A program made the translations under genes and the position numbers. A stretch of DNA of 64,000 bases. Source: Emticicia sp. BO119 (GTDB lineage Bacteria > Bacteroidota > Bacteroidia > Cytophagales > Spirosomataceae). Below are positions 18,437-27,626 of the stretch, one piece after another. Below the pieces are notes generated by a model. That model saw only the letters and a list, made by a program, of their open reading frames with translations, was not told the origin of the DNA and did no database searches. Within the stretch, counting starts at the first letter, position 1. Every line of letters starts with the position of its first letter. The stretch is from positions 62,001 to 126,000 of the forward strand of contig NZ_JACETV010000009.1 of assembly GCF_013912375.1 (NCBI RefSeq). Reading direction: 5' to 3'.

Positions 18437-19018
18437 GTGCAATTATCTGAGCAAGAAATAGTTGGTGCAATCAGGCAAGGAAATGAGCGTATTTTCGAGG
18501 TAGTATTCCGGAAGTACTATCAGAGTTTATGCAATTATGCCAATTCGATGCTTAAGGAGATGGATGAAGCCGAAGAAATTGTTCAGAATTTGTTTTCGGG
18601 TATTTGGGAAAAAAGAACAGAATTAGAGATTAGCCTTTCATTGAAATCTTATCTTTATAGAGCAGTGCATAATCATTGCCTGAACCGAATCAAACATCTA
18701 AAAATAAGAGAAGAGTATCAACATTACGCCAATACTTACTATGAAAGTTCTTATGAGTCGGTTAGCCAATCGGTTATGAAAAATGAGTTGGAACGGAAAA
18801 TAGAAGAAGCCATTGAAAAACTACCCGAACAATGTCGGTTGATTTTCAGAATGAGCCGCTTGGAAGAACTGAAATATCATGAGATTGCTGAACAGTTAGG
18901 GATTTCGCCAAAGACCGTAGAGAATCAGGTGGGTAAAGCACTTAAGATATTAAGAATAGAGTTATCGGAATACTTACCATTGATTATTTTATTAGTTGAT
19001 GGTTTGATGCAATTTTAG
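18437..19018 (+). CDS. ECF-type RNA polymerase sigma factor (Bacteroides expansion family)
   Basis: A 193-residue sigma factor with only regions 2 and 4. Region 2 spans about 10-85 (YYQSLCNYANSML, EEIVQNLFSGIWEKR). Region 4 spans about 125-175, with the LPEQCRLIFRMSR opening and LKYHEIAEQLGISPKTVENQ helix-turn-helix. It starts with GTG. A FecR-type anti-sigma gene follows after 48 bases and an STN-domain protein after that, so this is a cell-surface signalling set in which the sigma is released by an outer-membrane cue. Confidence 0.95.
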   Translation: MQLSEQEIVGAIRQGNERIFEVVFRKYYQSLCNYANSMLKEMDEAEEIVQNLFSGIWEKRTELEISLSLKSYLYRAVHNHCLNRIKHLKIREEYQHYANTYYESSYESVSQSVMKNELERKIEEAIEKLPEQCRLIFRMSRLEELKYHEIAEQLGISPKTVENQVGKALKILRIELSEYLPLIILLVDGLMQF

Positions 19019-19066
19019 GTTGAATACTTGTATATTTAATTAGCCTTATAGATAAAATTATTAAAC

Positions 19067-20080
19067 TTGGATACAAATCATTCTGATAATAATGAAGGCC
19101 TTTTAGGTAAATATCTGGCACAGGAAACTGATGCTCATGAGAATGCTTTGATTGAGAAATGGCTTCAAGAGAATGAGGAGAATACAAAAGAGTTAAATGA
19201 TTATGCTTTTTTATGGAATAAAGCAGTTGGGTTTAAAGAAAACAGAACACTGAGAGTAGATGTAGATGCTGCATGGCTGAAAGTCAGATCAAAGATAGAT
19301 TCTGCTAAGGAAGCTAAAGTTATTCTTATAAAACCGGCCCCTAAACGGAATAGGTTCTTTACAATTGGTATTGCCGCCAGCATTACTATTCTAATTGCGG
19401 TTGGAGTATTAGCTTATTTATTCAGAGACTCATCACCAGATGTCGTTTTGTTAAAAACTACACAGAACACTTTAGAACAAATCCTGCCGGATGGGTCTGT
19501 TGTATTTCTGAATGCTAACACTATATTAACTTATCCAAGAGAATTTAAAGGGGCCACCCGCGAAATAAATTTATCAGGCGAGGCTTTTTTTGATGTTAAA
19601 AGGAATAAAACAAAGCCTTTTATTATTCATGCTAATGGCTCTGATATAAAGGTTTTAGGAACGTCATTCAACATTCGGGCTTATAACAAAAATGTTGAAT
19701 TGAGTGTTGAAACCGGTAAAGTGCAATTTCAAACTAAAACCAAAGCAATTTTATTAGTCGCAGGAGAACAAGCAACTTTTGAGGCTAAAAAAGATACCAT
19801 TAAAAAGCAGATAGTGCTTGATAGAAATGTCCTTGCTTATAAAACCAAAGTATTTGTGTTTGAAAATTCAAGTCTTGAACATATTGCCAAAGTTTTAGGA
19901 GAAGGATATCATGTAAGTATATCGCTAAAAAATAATCGGATTAAAATTTGTCGTCTTACCACAAAATTTGATAATGAAACCCTTCCCGATGCCTTAAATA
20001 TTATTGCCGAAACACTAAATCTGACTATTAGCTCAAAGGGGGGGAAGTATGTATTAGACGGGGAGGGTTGTAATAAGTAG
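19067..20080 (+). CDS. FecR-family anti-sigma factor
   Basis: The 337 residues show the usual order. A short cytoplasmic N-terminal sigma-binding part comes first (about 1-100, including WLQENEENTKEL), then one membrane segment at about 105-126. The periplasmic FecR domain follows at about 140-240, with LPDGSVVFLNANT, LSGEAFFDVKRN and VLGTSFNIRAY as family signatures. A DUF4974 domain closes the protein. It should hold the neighbouring sigma factor inactive until signalled. The start codon is TTG at 19067. Confidence 0.94.
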   Translation: MDTNHSDNNEGLLGKYLAQETDAHENALIEKWLQENEENTKELNDYAFLWNKAVGFKENRTLRVDVDAAWLKVRSKIDSAKEAKVILIKPAPKRNRFFTIGIAASITILIAVGVLAYLFRDSSPDVVLLKTTQNTLEQILPDGSVVFLNANTILTYPREFKGATREINLSGEAFFDVKRNKTKPFIIHANGSDIKVLGTSFNIRAYNKNVELSVETGKVQFQTKTKAILLVAGEQATFEAKKDTIKKQIVLDRNVLAYKTKVFVFENSSLEHIAKVLGEGYHVSISLKNNRIKICRLTTKFDNETLPDALNIIAETLNLTISSKGGKYVLDGEGCNK

Positions 20081-20169
20081 TTTAAGTTCTTTTCTGACTT
20101 CATTAAAAATTAAATTTCTTTTAGGGGAAAAGAATTAGTTGGGTGTCATAGCTTCAAAAAAGCTCATTT

Positions 20170-22101
20170 ATGAAAAAGCTATTAACATTTATTTTCTTTT
20201 TACATCTTTACCAATCATTTGCCCAGAATGTCCCTCCGCTTGAAAGAATTATTACTATAAAAATCTCTGATGAAAAATTAGATAATGCCTTAAAGGGTAT
20301 TTCTGAGGTTGGTAATTTTAGTTTTTCCTACAATCCCAGTGAAATCGATATTAACAAGCGTGTATCGGCCTCGGTTCAGAACCAGCCCGTTAGAGAAGTA
20401 CTAAACCTGATTTTTAGTACTACAGCTACATTTAAAAATAAAGGCAATTACATTATTCTAAAGAAAAATGACGAAGAACCGAAAAAGGATTTTTTCGTGA
20501 TGGGCTACGTTTCAGACGGAGAAACGGGCTTAAAAATTGAAAAAGCCAGTGTTTATGAACCAATAACATTAGCTTCTGCCGTCACCAACCAATATGGTTA
20601 TTACCGTTTGAAAATCCCAACTACAGTTCCCATTGTAAGTGTTCAGATAAGAAAACAAAACTATCATAACGGAGAAATGGCTGTAAAAGGTAGAACAAAT
20701 ACAACTTTGAATATAACACTTTTGCCTATCAAGCCTATCCGGGTTTCAGCTGAGAAAATTGAGCCAATTGCTATCAGAAGAGATACTTTCCCTCAAAAAA
20801 AGATTGATAGTATTGCTCCCATTCAAATAGCACCACTGATTACTATTCAAAGAGATTCTTCTATTAGCAATCCAAAAAAATCAGATTATCAGGATTATTG
20901 GAATGAAACAAAAGATAGATTAGCTGCAGCACAGAGACATATAACGGATTGGTTAATTACTACAAGGCAAAATATCCATTTAGATAATATTGGAGACACC
21001 ATTTATCGTCCTGTTCAGGTATCACTTTTACCATTTATAGGAACAAACCACTATCTGAGTGGTAATGTGATTAATGAGTATTCATTTAATATCATTGCCG
21101 GATACTCATTAGGAATCACCAAACTGGAAATAGGTGGGTTTTTGAACCTGGTAAAGGGGAATGTCTCTGGGGTTCAAGCTGCCGGATTTGCTAATTTAGT
21201 AGGAGAAACTGTGAAAGGAGCTCAATGGGGCGGATTTGCTAATATAGTTGGGCAAAGTGCTTATGGTATTCAGGGTGCCGGTTTTGGTAATTTAGTTTTC
21301 AGAAACTTTAGTGGGATACAGGGCGCCGGATTTATGAATGTGGTACTTCATAGTACCAGATATGCAGTACAGGGTGCGGGTTTTGGCAATTTAATAATGG
21401 GTAGTGGAAGTGGTGTTCAGGCTGCGGGTTTTGCAAATCTTGTGCGGAGAGATTTTGATGGAGTTCAGGTATCCGGATTTATAAATTACACAGGAGGAAC
21501 TTTCAAAGGTCTACAGGTTGGAGTAGTAAATGCTGCTAACAGGGTTAATGACGGGCTACAGATAGGTGTACTGAACTTAACAGAGCAATCTAATTCAATA
21601 CCAATAGGTTTGGTAAGTTTTGTTAAAAGAGGTGGGTATCGTCGCCTGGAATTGAATATTGACGAGGTAAATTTAGCCAATATCACTTTCAAAACTGGCG
21701 TTAAAAGATTCTATAATATTTTTACGGCTGGTTATGGCTTTAACGAACCCAATAAACCTTTGTTTAGTTTTGGTTATGGACTTGGTACCGCCTGGCGATT
21801 AAATAGGGCTTTCTGGCTTAATTTTGATATCGTTAGCTCTCATTTGCAAAATGACGTGTATAATTGGGAGTTAAATCAGTTAATCAGAGGGAGTCTGGGA
21901 TTAGAATTACATCTTTCTCCACGTATAGCTATTTTTTTAGCACCGAGTATTAGTTTTCATGCAACACAAGAATCGGAAATTAATTTAGGGCAACTTAACA
22001 AACTCAAGTTTTATGAGGAACAAGGAAGATACTTTGGAGAAAGGGCAACATTATCCTCATGGCTTGGTTATCAGGCAGGAATCAGAATTTGTAATTTCTA
22101 A
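20170..22101 (+). CDS. STN-domain protein with LA_2272-like surface repeats, in the place of a FecA-type receptor
   Basis: Of 643 residues, 1-19 are a signal peptide. Residues 20-95 are an STN (secretin/TonB short N-terminal) domain and about 110-195 a carboxypeptidase-regulatory-like domain. A Pro/Lys-rich linker follows. From about 325 to 490 there are some ten imperfect repeats of about 17 residues with the core GxQxAGFxNLV, as in GVQAAGFANLV and GIQGAGFGNLV, resembling the LA_2272 surface repeats. The last 140 residues look like beta strands and end in a membrane-type strand. It follows sigma and FecR genes, where a TonB-dependent receptor normally sits, but no TonB plug or barrel is visible. 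Confidence 0.8.
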   Translation: MKKLLTFIFFLHLYQSFAQNVPPLERIITIKISDEKLDNALKGISEVGNFSFSYNPSEIDINKRVSASVQNQPVREVLNLIFSTTATFKNKGNYIILKKNDEEPKKDFFVMGYVSDGETGLKIEKASVYEPITLASAVTNQYGYYRLKIPTTVPIVSVQIRKQNYHNGEMAVKGRTNTTLNITLLPIKPIRVSAEKIEPIAIRRDTFPQKKIDSIAPIQIAPLITIQRDSSISNPKKSDYQDYWNETKDRLAAAQRHITDWLITTRQNIHLDNIGDTIYRPVQVSLLPFIGTNHYLSGNVINEYSFNIIAGYSLGITKLEIGGFLNLVKGNVSGVQAAGFANLVGETVKGAQWGGFANIVGQSAYGIQGAGFGNLVFRNFSGIQGAGFMNVVLHSTRYAVQGAGFGNLIMGSGSGVQAAGFANLVRRDFDGVQVSGFINYTGGTFKGLQVGVVNAANRVNDGLQIGVLNLTEQSNSIPIGLVSFVKRGGYRRLELNIDEVNLANITFKTGVKRFYNIFTAGYGFNEPNKPLFSFGYGLGTAWRLNRAFWLNFDIVSSHLQNDVYNWELNQLIRGSLGLELHLSPRIAIFLAPSISFHATQESEINLGQLNKLKFYEEQGRYFGERATLSSWLGYQAGIRICNF

Positions 22102-22114
22102 AGGATTCAAAATG

Positions 22115-22146
22115 GAGCTTTGAAGTATTTAACTCAAAGCTCTGTT
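22115..22146. terminator. terminator between convergent genes
   Basis: GAGCTTTGA (22115-22123) and TCAAAGCTC (22134-22142) form a perfect 9-bp stem followed by TGTTTT. Confidence 0.75.
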
Positions 22147-22929
22147 TTAGAACCTATATCCAATGTTAAAACCTAACCCACGGAGATTGAAAAATGAAAG
22201 ATTACGTGCATTGTCTAATCTTACTCCTTGTTTGTCGACTTCTAATGAGAGATATTGTTCGTTAATTTTGAAAGTATCTATAATTTTTTCCTTTAGATCT
22301 TTAATAAACTGCTCATCGTATCCTTCGAGATTTTGTTTTGATTCTCCATGTACGGTTACTCGACCATAGTGCCCACCAATAATGAACCAGTCGAAAGTGA
22401 AACGATTTCCCAATCGGAATTGCTTCCCAATCATTAAACCACCCGAATATGTTTTTACCTGTGTATCGACTGGTAATTCGATTCTTGCGAATGTTTCTTT
22501 ATATAACATATCTACAAATACGGGAGCTTTTCCAAAATAGCTATTATATCGGCCAAAAACAGCTATATAAGTGCCGATAGGTGCCGATTTATTTTTACCC
22601 AAATAAAATCGAAGTTCAGGAGTCAATCCAAAATTTCCGGCAGTTGATTCAGATTTTTTTACGTTAACCAGACTTATATAATCAATCCTCTTATCAGCCG
22701 CGTCGACGAAACTCTCTACAGTTTTAGCGAATGGGACTATTTTTACAGGTCGATAGGCTACACCTAAAGCAAAACTGATACGATTCCCTAATGCCTTCTC
22801 GTATTGTAAGGAATAAGCTCCTAAAGTTAATGCAGAAAGGTTAACTTTTAATACACTTGAATTGGACTCCTGCGAGTAACAAAAAAATGAAAAACAAACA
22901 CAAAAGACTGTGAGGGAAGCGATTTTCAC
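22147..22929 (-). CDS. probable outer-membrane barrel protein (DUF3575-like)
   Basis: A 260-residue protein with a signal peptide (about 1-19, CYSQ). The opening strand region (VLKVNLSALTLGAYSLQYE) resembles DUF3575 barrels. Alternating hydrophobic strands run throughout and the C-terminal strand ends in YRF, an outer-membrane insertion signal of barrels. A charged loop near 195-230 would be extracellular. Function unknown; the gene stands alone between convergent and same-strand neighbours. Confidence 0.7.
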   Translation of the reverse strand: MKIASLTVFCVCFSFFCYSQESNSSVLKVNLSALTLGAYSLQYEKALGNRISFALGVAYRPVKIVPFAKTVESFVDAADKRIDYISLVNVKKSESTAGNFGLTPELRFYLGKNKSAPIGTYIAVFGRYNSYFGKAPVFVDMLYKETFARIELPVDTQVKTYSGGLMIGKQFRLGNRFTFDWFIIGGHYGRVTVHGESKQNLEGYDEQFIKDLKEKIIDTFKINEQYLSLEVDKQGVRLDNARNLSFFNLRGLGFNIGYRF

Positions 22930-23005
22930 TGGGATTTTAATTAAATATGGTTAATACGTATTACTATTTTAAGATAGCAAGTGTTCAGATACGAAGGTGA
23001 GCCGG

Positions 23006-23224
23006 TCAATTAAGATTTTCTTCTTGTGTTGCCTGATAGAAAGAATTAATGGTGGCCATTTCTTTTATTAAAAAAGTTTGTAACTGTTCATTAAAGTCTT
23101 TTTTATCTTCCACTGATAAAGAATCATACAGGTCTTTTAATTCCTGATTGATAGCTGTTTTTTCAGCTTCTGTTGAGGCATTCATTGCTCTGATATGGTA
23201 AGACTTGAGATTAAACTCTTTCAT
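23006..23224 (-). CDS. small uncharacterised helical protein
   Basis: Seventy-two residues, strongly charged and predicted helical (EAEKTAINQELKDLYDSL, then SVEDKKDFNEQLQTFL). It has no membrane segment or signal peptide. It is read as a real gene because of its codon usage, an ATG start and a well-placed gap on both sides, not because I recognise it. Confidence 0.55.
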   Translation of the reverse strand: MKEFNLKSYHIRAMNASTEAEKTAINQELKDLYDSLSVEDKKDFNEQLQTFLIKEMATINSFYQATQEENLN

Positions 23225-23283
23225 TAATTAATTTTAATCTTTAATACTAAACACAATATTCGGTATTTAATTGCAGATAATGT

Positions 23284-25266
23284 TCATTTTTCAGTAGAAT
23301 TAACCAAAAAATAAACTATTCTACAGGCTGTGCCTTTACTTTTAGAATTTTTATGGCTACTTACTTTTAAATGAAGTGTATGCCTTTCATCTGATAAACC
23401 AGAGGCAAATAGTTTGTACCATGGTAAATGTAAAAAATAACTCCATTGCGTATATAAATTCATGCTTTGATAAGGTGCATTATCAATACTAAATAATACT
23501 TCTCCTGCATCTGGCCCTGAAACTAAACCGATACCAACTGCATTGCCAATGAATGTAAAATTTAAAGAAGCATCGGGCGAAATAGTTTCTAAAACAGGGC
23601 AATTGACAAAGCTCTCTCTTGTACCTATGCCATCTGAGGGCTGCCAACTTTCTATTAACTGGAAACCTTTCTGTATTTTGGCTTGATGGATATTCACATA
23701 TATGCCGCCTTCAAAGTTCTTTTTATCTAAAGGGCTTATTACCTGACGGTTAATTTGTGAAACTGAATCACCTGTCGCAAAGTTTTTAAAAGATTGGGTT
23801 AATAAGTATTTGATACTTTGGTAATAGATTTCCTGACCAAAAGGTGAGGGGTGAAGGTCTTTAAAATCAAATTCCCAACTAAATTCTTTTGCCTGTAAAC
23901 GTTCTGCCACTTCTTTTGCGAGATTGATAGAAGGCAACTGATAATAGGAGGCTATGGCTTCGTGGTTTTTAATCTCTAACGGAATGAGCCCTTTTTGATA
24001 ATCAGAAGTTTTATCAGGATCAGCAAACGACATCAGGATTATATCCAGTGAAGGGTTGTCTTTTCGGGCATGACGAACAATCCCTTCTAAGGCTCTTAAT
24101 TGTGTCAGGCTATCTGTTTCGTTGGTATGGTCATTGACCGCTGCTTCTATAAACAATAAATCCGGTTTGCCTTTATTGATGATATCTTGTTCTAAGCGAA
24201 AAGCATGAGGTAAACTTCCTAATGAGGAGATTCCTGCATTAATAAATGTAAAAGAATTCTTGGGAAATCGTTCTTTCATATATTTATTTACTTTATCTCT
24301 CCAGCCTGAATTATATGTAATAGATCCACCGAGATAAGCAACAGTTATATTCTTTTTTTGTTGAATGGCCTTATAAAAATTAGGAAGCCCGGCTCTTAAC
24401 TGAACATAGTTTTTATTAGGTAGTGATTGAACGACAGGAGTAGAACTTTGGATAACAAAATCAGCCCACCGTTCAGGGTGCTCGATTGGAAAATGATGCC
24501 CTTCAAGTGTTTGAACACCACGACTCATGCTATACACATAAGCAGGACCACCTAACTTAAGGTATTTCTCAATCAATGGGAATGTATTTTCATCAGGCGG
24601 GACTAATTGGTCTTTTAGCCCAATAATATGAATAACAGGTACTTTGTAGGCAGCTAACCCTTCTAAATGATCAATAGGATTGTCATCATAAGCTAAAGCT
24701 TGCTCCTCTGTAAACCCATAGACTTCTAATAACTGACTCCATTCTTTTTCCTGGCGCTTACTTTTTCCTCTGCCGCCTGGCCAGCTTTTAAAATCACATA
24801 CGGGGGTTTCGGTATAAATACAACTTACTTTTTCAGGATTACGCTTTGCCCAGGCATATACATATAATCCTCCACGGCTCACACCCTCCAAAGCTACCTT
24901 CGATGCAAATGATAATTTCTTGGTAAGATAATTATAGAAATCGTCCCATTTAAGCATGGCTTGTGGGTCCGCATATCGATTGTCAGTATTTATATAAGCT
25001 ATGTGAAACCCTTTTTCAAGCAGAATACTGTCCATTTCAATATGCCAGTCAGGAAAATAAGCTCGCCATATCCACGGATTACCGGGCATTGGTGTATTTG
25101 GTTTTACATAATATGCCGGAGTTCCATCTAATAGAAAGCCGATTTTCTGAAACCCGTGCCAGATTTCGGTCTTCTGTGAGCTGATGCTTTGGGCAAAAAG
25201 CGGAAGACTCAAATGAGTTATCAGAATAAGTTTCAGAATGTGGTTAATTAGATAGCGGCGTTTCAT
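23284..25266 (-). CDS. secreted two-domain hydrolase: alpha/beta hydrolase fused to SGNH/GDSL esterase
   Basis: A 660-residue exported protein with a signal peptide (1-25, LFAQS). The first half (about 35-290) is an alpha/beta hydrolase: nucleophile elbow GVSRGG near 133 and a candidate catalytic histidine in EGHHFPIEHP near 260. The second half starting near 310 is an SGNH hydrolase: LGGSIT block I, NAGISSLGS block II-like, EAAVNDH block III and DLHPSPFG with the catalytic Asp-His pair. Such fusions in Bacteroidota usually act on polysaccharide ester groups (acetyl or glucuronoyl). That substrate is an inference; no polysaccharide-utilisation genes flank it. Confidence 0.82.
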   Translation of the reverse strand: MKRRYLINHILKLILITHLSLPLFAQSISSQKTEIWHGFQKIGFLLDGTPAYYVKPNTPMPGNPWIWRAYFPDWHIEMDSILLEKGFHIAYINTDNRYADPQAMLKWDDFYNYLTKKLSFASKVALEGVSRGGLYVYAWAKRNPEKVSCIYTETPVCDFKSWPGGRGKSKRQEKEWSQLLEVYGFTEEQALAYDDNPIDHLEGLAAYKVPVIHIIGLKDQLVPPDENTFPLIEKYLKLGGPAYVYSMSRGVQTLEGHHFPIEHPERWADFVIQSSTPVVQSLPNKNYVQLRAGLPNFYKAIQQKKNITVAYLGGSITYNSGWRDKVNKYMKERFPKNSFTFINAGISSLGSLPHAFRLEQDIINKGKPDLLFIEAAVNDHTNETDSLTQLRALEGIVRHARKDNPSLDIILMSFADPDKTSDYQKGLIPLEIKNHEAIASYYQLPSINLAKEVAERLQAKEFSWEFDFKDLHPSPFGQEIYYQSIKYLLTQSFKNFATGDSVSQINRQVISPLDKKNFEGGIYVNIHQAKIQKGFQLIESWQPSDGIGTRESFVNCPVLETISPDASLNFTFIGNAVGIGLVSGPDAGEVLFSIDNAPYQSMNLYTQWSYFLHLPWYKLFASGLSDERHTLHLKVSSHKNSKSKGTACRIVYFLVNSTEK

Positions 25267-25305
25267 GATTGGTTAAAAAGCAGTCTTTAATAAGAAACTT
25301 ATTTA

Positions 25306-26916
25306 TTAATGATTATTCCAGGTTATCTTGGCTTCATCAAAATCCAATTGTAATTCCTGTTTACGAATTTCTTCATCACTGAAGGCATATTCTTTGCGAA
25401 TGGCATATAATTCTTTCCTTTGGGTGCTATAAAGCTCTTTTAATACCTGATTATACTGTTCAATTTCTTTTTTCTGACAAACCTGACATTCCATTGAATT
25501 TAATCTTTGATTCGTCAATGAAATGTCACTTTCAATTTCATGTTTCAGAAAACTTAACAATTCATTGTTTTTTATATCATTTGAGTACTTCTCATTTAAT
25601 TGGTTGAGCGCAGCTTTCATTATTCGTAATTTAATACCTGCTTCCTGTTCTTCTTCTGGTGCTATATGGTCTATTTCTTTTATTTCTAACCATTTCACGA
25701 TAAATGGTAGAGTTAAACCCTGAAATACTAAAGTTACTAAAATGACAATAAAAGTGATAAACAAGATTAAATTTCTATGTGGAAACGGTTGACCGCTATT
25801 CAGAAAAAGTGGGATTGAAAGTGCTGAAGCTAATGAAATAACCCCTCTCATGCCTGCCCAACCTATAATAAATGGGTTTTTGATGCCAGGATCAGGTTCT
25901 CTGTCTCTTACACTTTTAAATAACCACCGAGGTATAAATGCTGCAGGGTAAATCCAGAGTATTCTGACTACAATTGTAAGAATACTAATAATAACTGCAT
26001 ATTTAACCGCTTCTAAAATTGAATATCCCTCGAGCCCATTAATTATTGTGGGTAATTCAAGACCAATCAGAATAAACACCAGTCCATTCAAAACAAAGAT
26101 CAAAGTTGCCCATACTCCAGTCGTTTGTAAGCGGGTTGAACCATGTGTTAATATCTCATGTGAGCGATAAGACAAGAATAAACCGCCACTTACAACTGCC
26201 ATAACACCTGAAAAATGGAACTGTTCGGCTATTATATACATAAAATACGGTGTCAATAGGGTTAGCGCAGCATCTATACTGGGGGTAGTAGGTAAGAATC
26301 TATGAATCACGTAAGCTACATTGGCAATAATTAATCCAACCACAATACCCATGCCTGCTACCCAAAAAAATGTTCCAATGGCTTGCTGTAAAGAGAATTG
26401 GCCTGTAACAATGGCTACCAATGCAAACCTAAAGACAATTAAGCTGGACGCATCATTAATCAGACTTTCACCTTCCAGAATAGTAATTACTCTTTTGGGC
26501 ATTTTGATTCCCTTAAGTACAGAAGAAGCCGCAACGGCATCTGGTGGTGAAATAATACCCCCTAACAAGAATCCTAAACCAAGCGTAAAACCTGGAATCA
26601 TGGCTTGCGAAGTATAGGCTATAATGGTTGAAGTAAATATAACTAACCCAAAAGCTAAAAGACCTATAGGGCGTTTCCATTTCCAGAAGTCATTCCATGA
26701 AGTGTACCAGGCTGCTTCATAGAGTAATGGGGGTAAGAAAATAAGAAATATAAGTTCAGGGTCAACTTCGATGTGGGGAATTTTAGGCATAAAACTAATA
26801 AACAACCCTGCTAATACTAAAAAAATAGGGGAGGATATTTTAAACTTTTGCCCTAACATAACTAACATGAAAATGACAAAAAGTAATGATATGACAAGTA
26901 ATAGATTGTAATGCAT
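25306..26916 (-). CDS. Na+/H+ antiporter, CPA1 family
   Basis: A 536-residue inner-membrane protein with about twelve hydrophobic segments in the first 410 residues. The PPDAVAASSVL segment near 125 and ESLINDASSLIVF near 150 supply the conserved aspartates and asparagine of CPA1 exchangers. The C-terminal 120 residues are soluble and charged and may sense pH or ions. It exchanges cytoplasmic Na+ for protons. A 20-bp perfect dyad lies about 50 bases upstream of the start. Confidence 0.92.
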   Translation of the reverse strand: MHYNLLLVISLLFVIFMLVMLGQKFKISSPIFLVLAGLFISFMPKIPHIEVDPELIFLIFLPPLLYEAAWYTSWNDFWKWKRPIGLLAFGLVIFTSTIIAYTSQAMIPGFTLGLGFLLGGIISPPDAVAASSVLKGIKMPKRVITILEGESLINDASSLIVFRFALVAIVTGQFSLQQAIGTFFWVAGMGIVVGLIIANVAYVIHRFLPTTPSIDAALTLLTPYFMYIIAEQFHFSGVMAVVSGGLFLSYRSHEILTHGSTRLQTTGVWATLIFVLNGLVFILIGLELPTIINGLEGYSILEAVKYAVIISILTIVVRILWIYPAAFIPRWLFKSVRDREPDPGIKNPFIIGWAGMRGVISLASALSIPLFLNSGQPFPHRNLILFITFIVILVTLVFQGLTLPFIVKWLEIKEIDHIAPEEEQEAGIKLRIMKAALNQLNEKYSNDIKNNELLSFLKHEIESDISLTNQRLNSMECQVCQKKEIEQYNQVLKELYSTQRKELYAIRKEYAFSDEEIRKQELQLDFDEAKITWNNH

Positions 26917-27626
26917 TTTTTAATAATGGTATTGGTTGTGGAACACGGATTTGCCACGAAAAGTTTTATCTACATTTGTAGATAATTTATTTTCATCTAA
27001 ATTATAAAACTATTTTTTGAGTCTTCATTTCTAAAACGTCTTAATTTAATTCTGTAAGTGTCAGCGACTGAAAGGGAGTCGAAAAAGGTTCCCACCATAT
27101 TGGTAACCTTTTCGGTTACGTTTTATTGGTTGGTACAATTATATAGTTCTAAACTACTGTTGATAGATATAATTAACGACTCTTTTAAACTGCCTTCCAG
27201 ATACACTGATATTGGCCTTTTTCTTTCTGGAGCTTATAGATTCCTGAAAAACCGGTGGATGTTACTATCCATTTTTAGGGTGGTAAAAGACACCCAAAAA
27301 GCGATAGAGCTATTATTATTTTCATCTCTCAAAATCTATAGGTCTGCCATGTCAGGAGTTATAATATAGATTTTTTTCGAGACTATATGTCTTCGACCTG
27401 ATTCCCTGATTGTGCATTCTCTAATATCTGGTTTTGGATTGTATTTTCAAAGGGGTTGATGAGGATTTTGGTAGAATTGAACTTTTGCATTAAGCTATTG
27501 AATTAATTTACTACTGCGCGACCAGAATATTCTGCCGTGAAAATTTAAAGTCTGTCAGGGTCTCTTTCAAAACCCTAAAAAGAAGCAATTATGATAATGG
27601 AGTGGCAGGTTCTGGAGTACAATATC
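26917..27626. other. 710-bp region without a convincing gene; several hairpins
   Basis: Open frames here look non-coding. A GTG-started + frame at 27058-27369 has no recognisable composition. A 35-residue - frame at 27383-27490 (MQKFNSTKILINPF) is plausible but unsupported, and a short - frame starting MKIIIALSLFGC is closed by TAA after 16 codons. Hairpins cluster in the middle: a stem near 27087-27121 pairing CGAAAAAGGTT with AACCTTTTCG, a GGGTG/CACCC hairpin near 27278-27296, and an AAATCTATA/TATAGATTT pair at about 27332-27373 followed by T's. Possibly a structured RNA or decayed genes. Confidence 0.4.
26966..26985. promoter_or_regulatory. 20-bp perfect dyad, BlaI/CopY-like operator
   Basis: TTATCTACA-TT-TGTAGATAA is a perfect inverted repeat with the TACAnnTGTA core used by BlaI/MecI/CopY-type repressors. 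It lies 50 bases upstream of the antiporter start. No BlaI-type gene is in the window, so the regulator would be encoded elsewhere. Confidence 0.5.

Noticed and set aside
21160-21640. Regular repeats of about 51 bases that might suggest a CRISPR or satellite array.
   Set aside because: They are in frame and encode the GxQxAGFxNLV protein repeats; units vary at the DNA level and there are no spacers.
27058-27369. A GTG-started 103-codon + frame in the gene-poor region.
   Set aside because: No signal peptide, domain or plausible composition; it overlaps several hairpins, and the same stretch has equally weak frames on the other strand.
27383-27490. A 35-codon - frame (MQKFNSTKILINPF).
   Set aside because: Peptide composition is plausible but there is no ribosome-binding site, partner or paralogue to support it.
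26917-27626. tmRNA, RNase P RNA, SRP RNA or 6S RNA.
   Set aside because: Hallmark conserved sequences of the first two are absent, and the hairpins do not fit the known SRP or 6S folds by eye.
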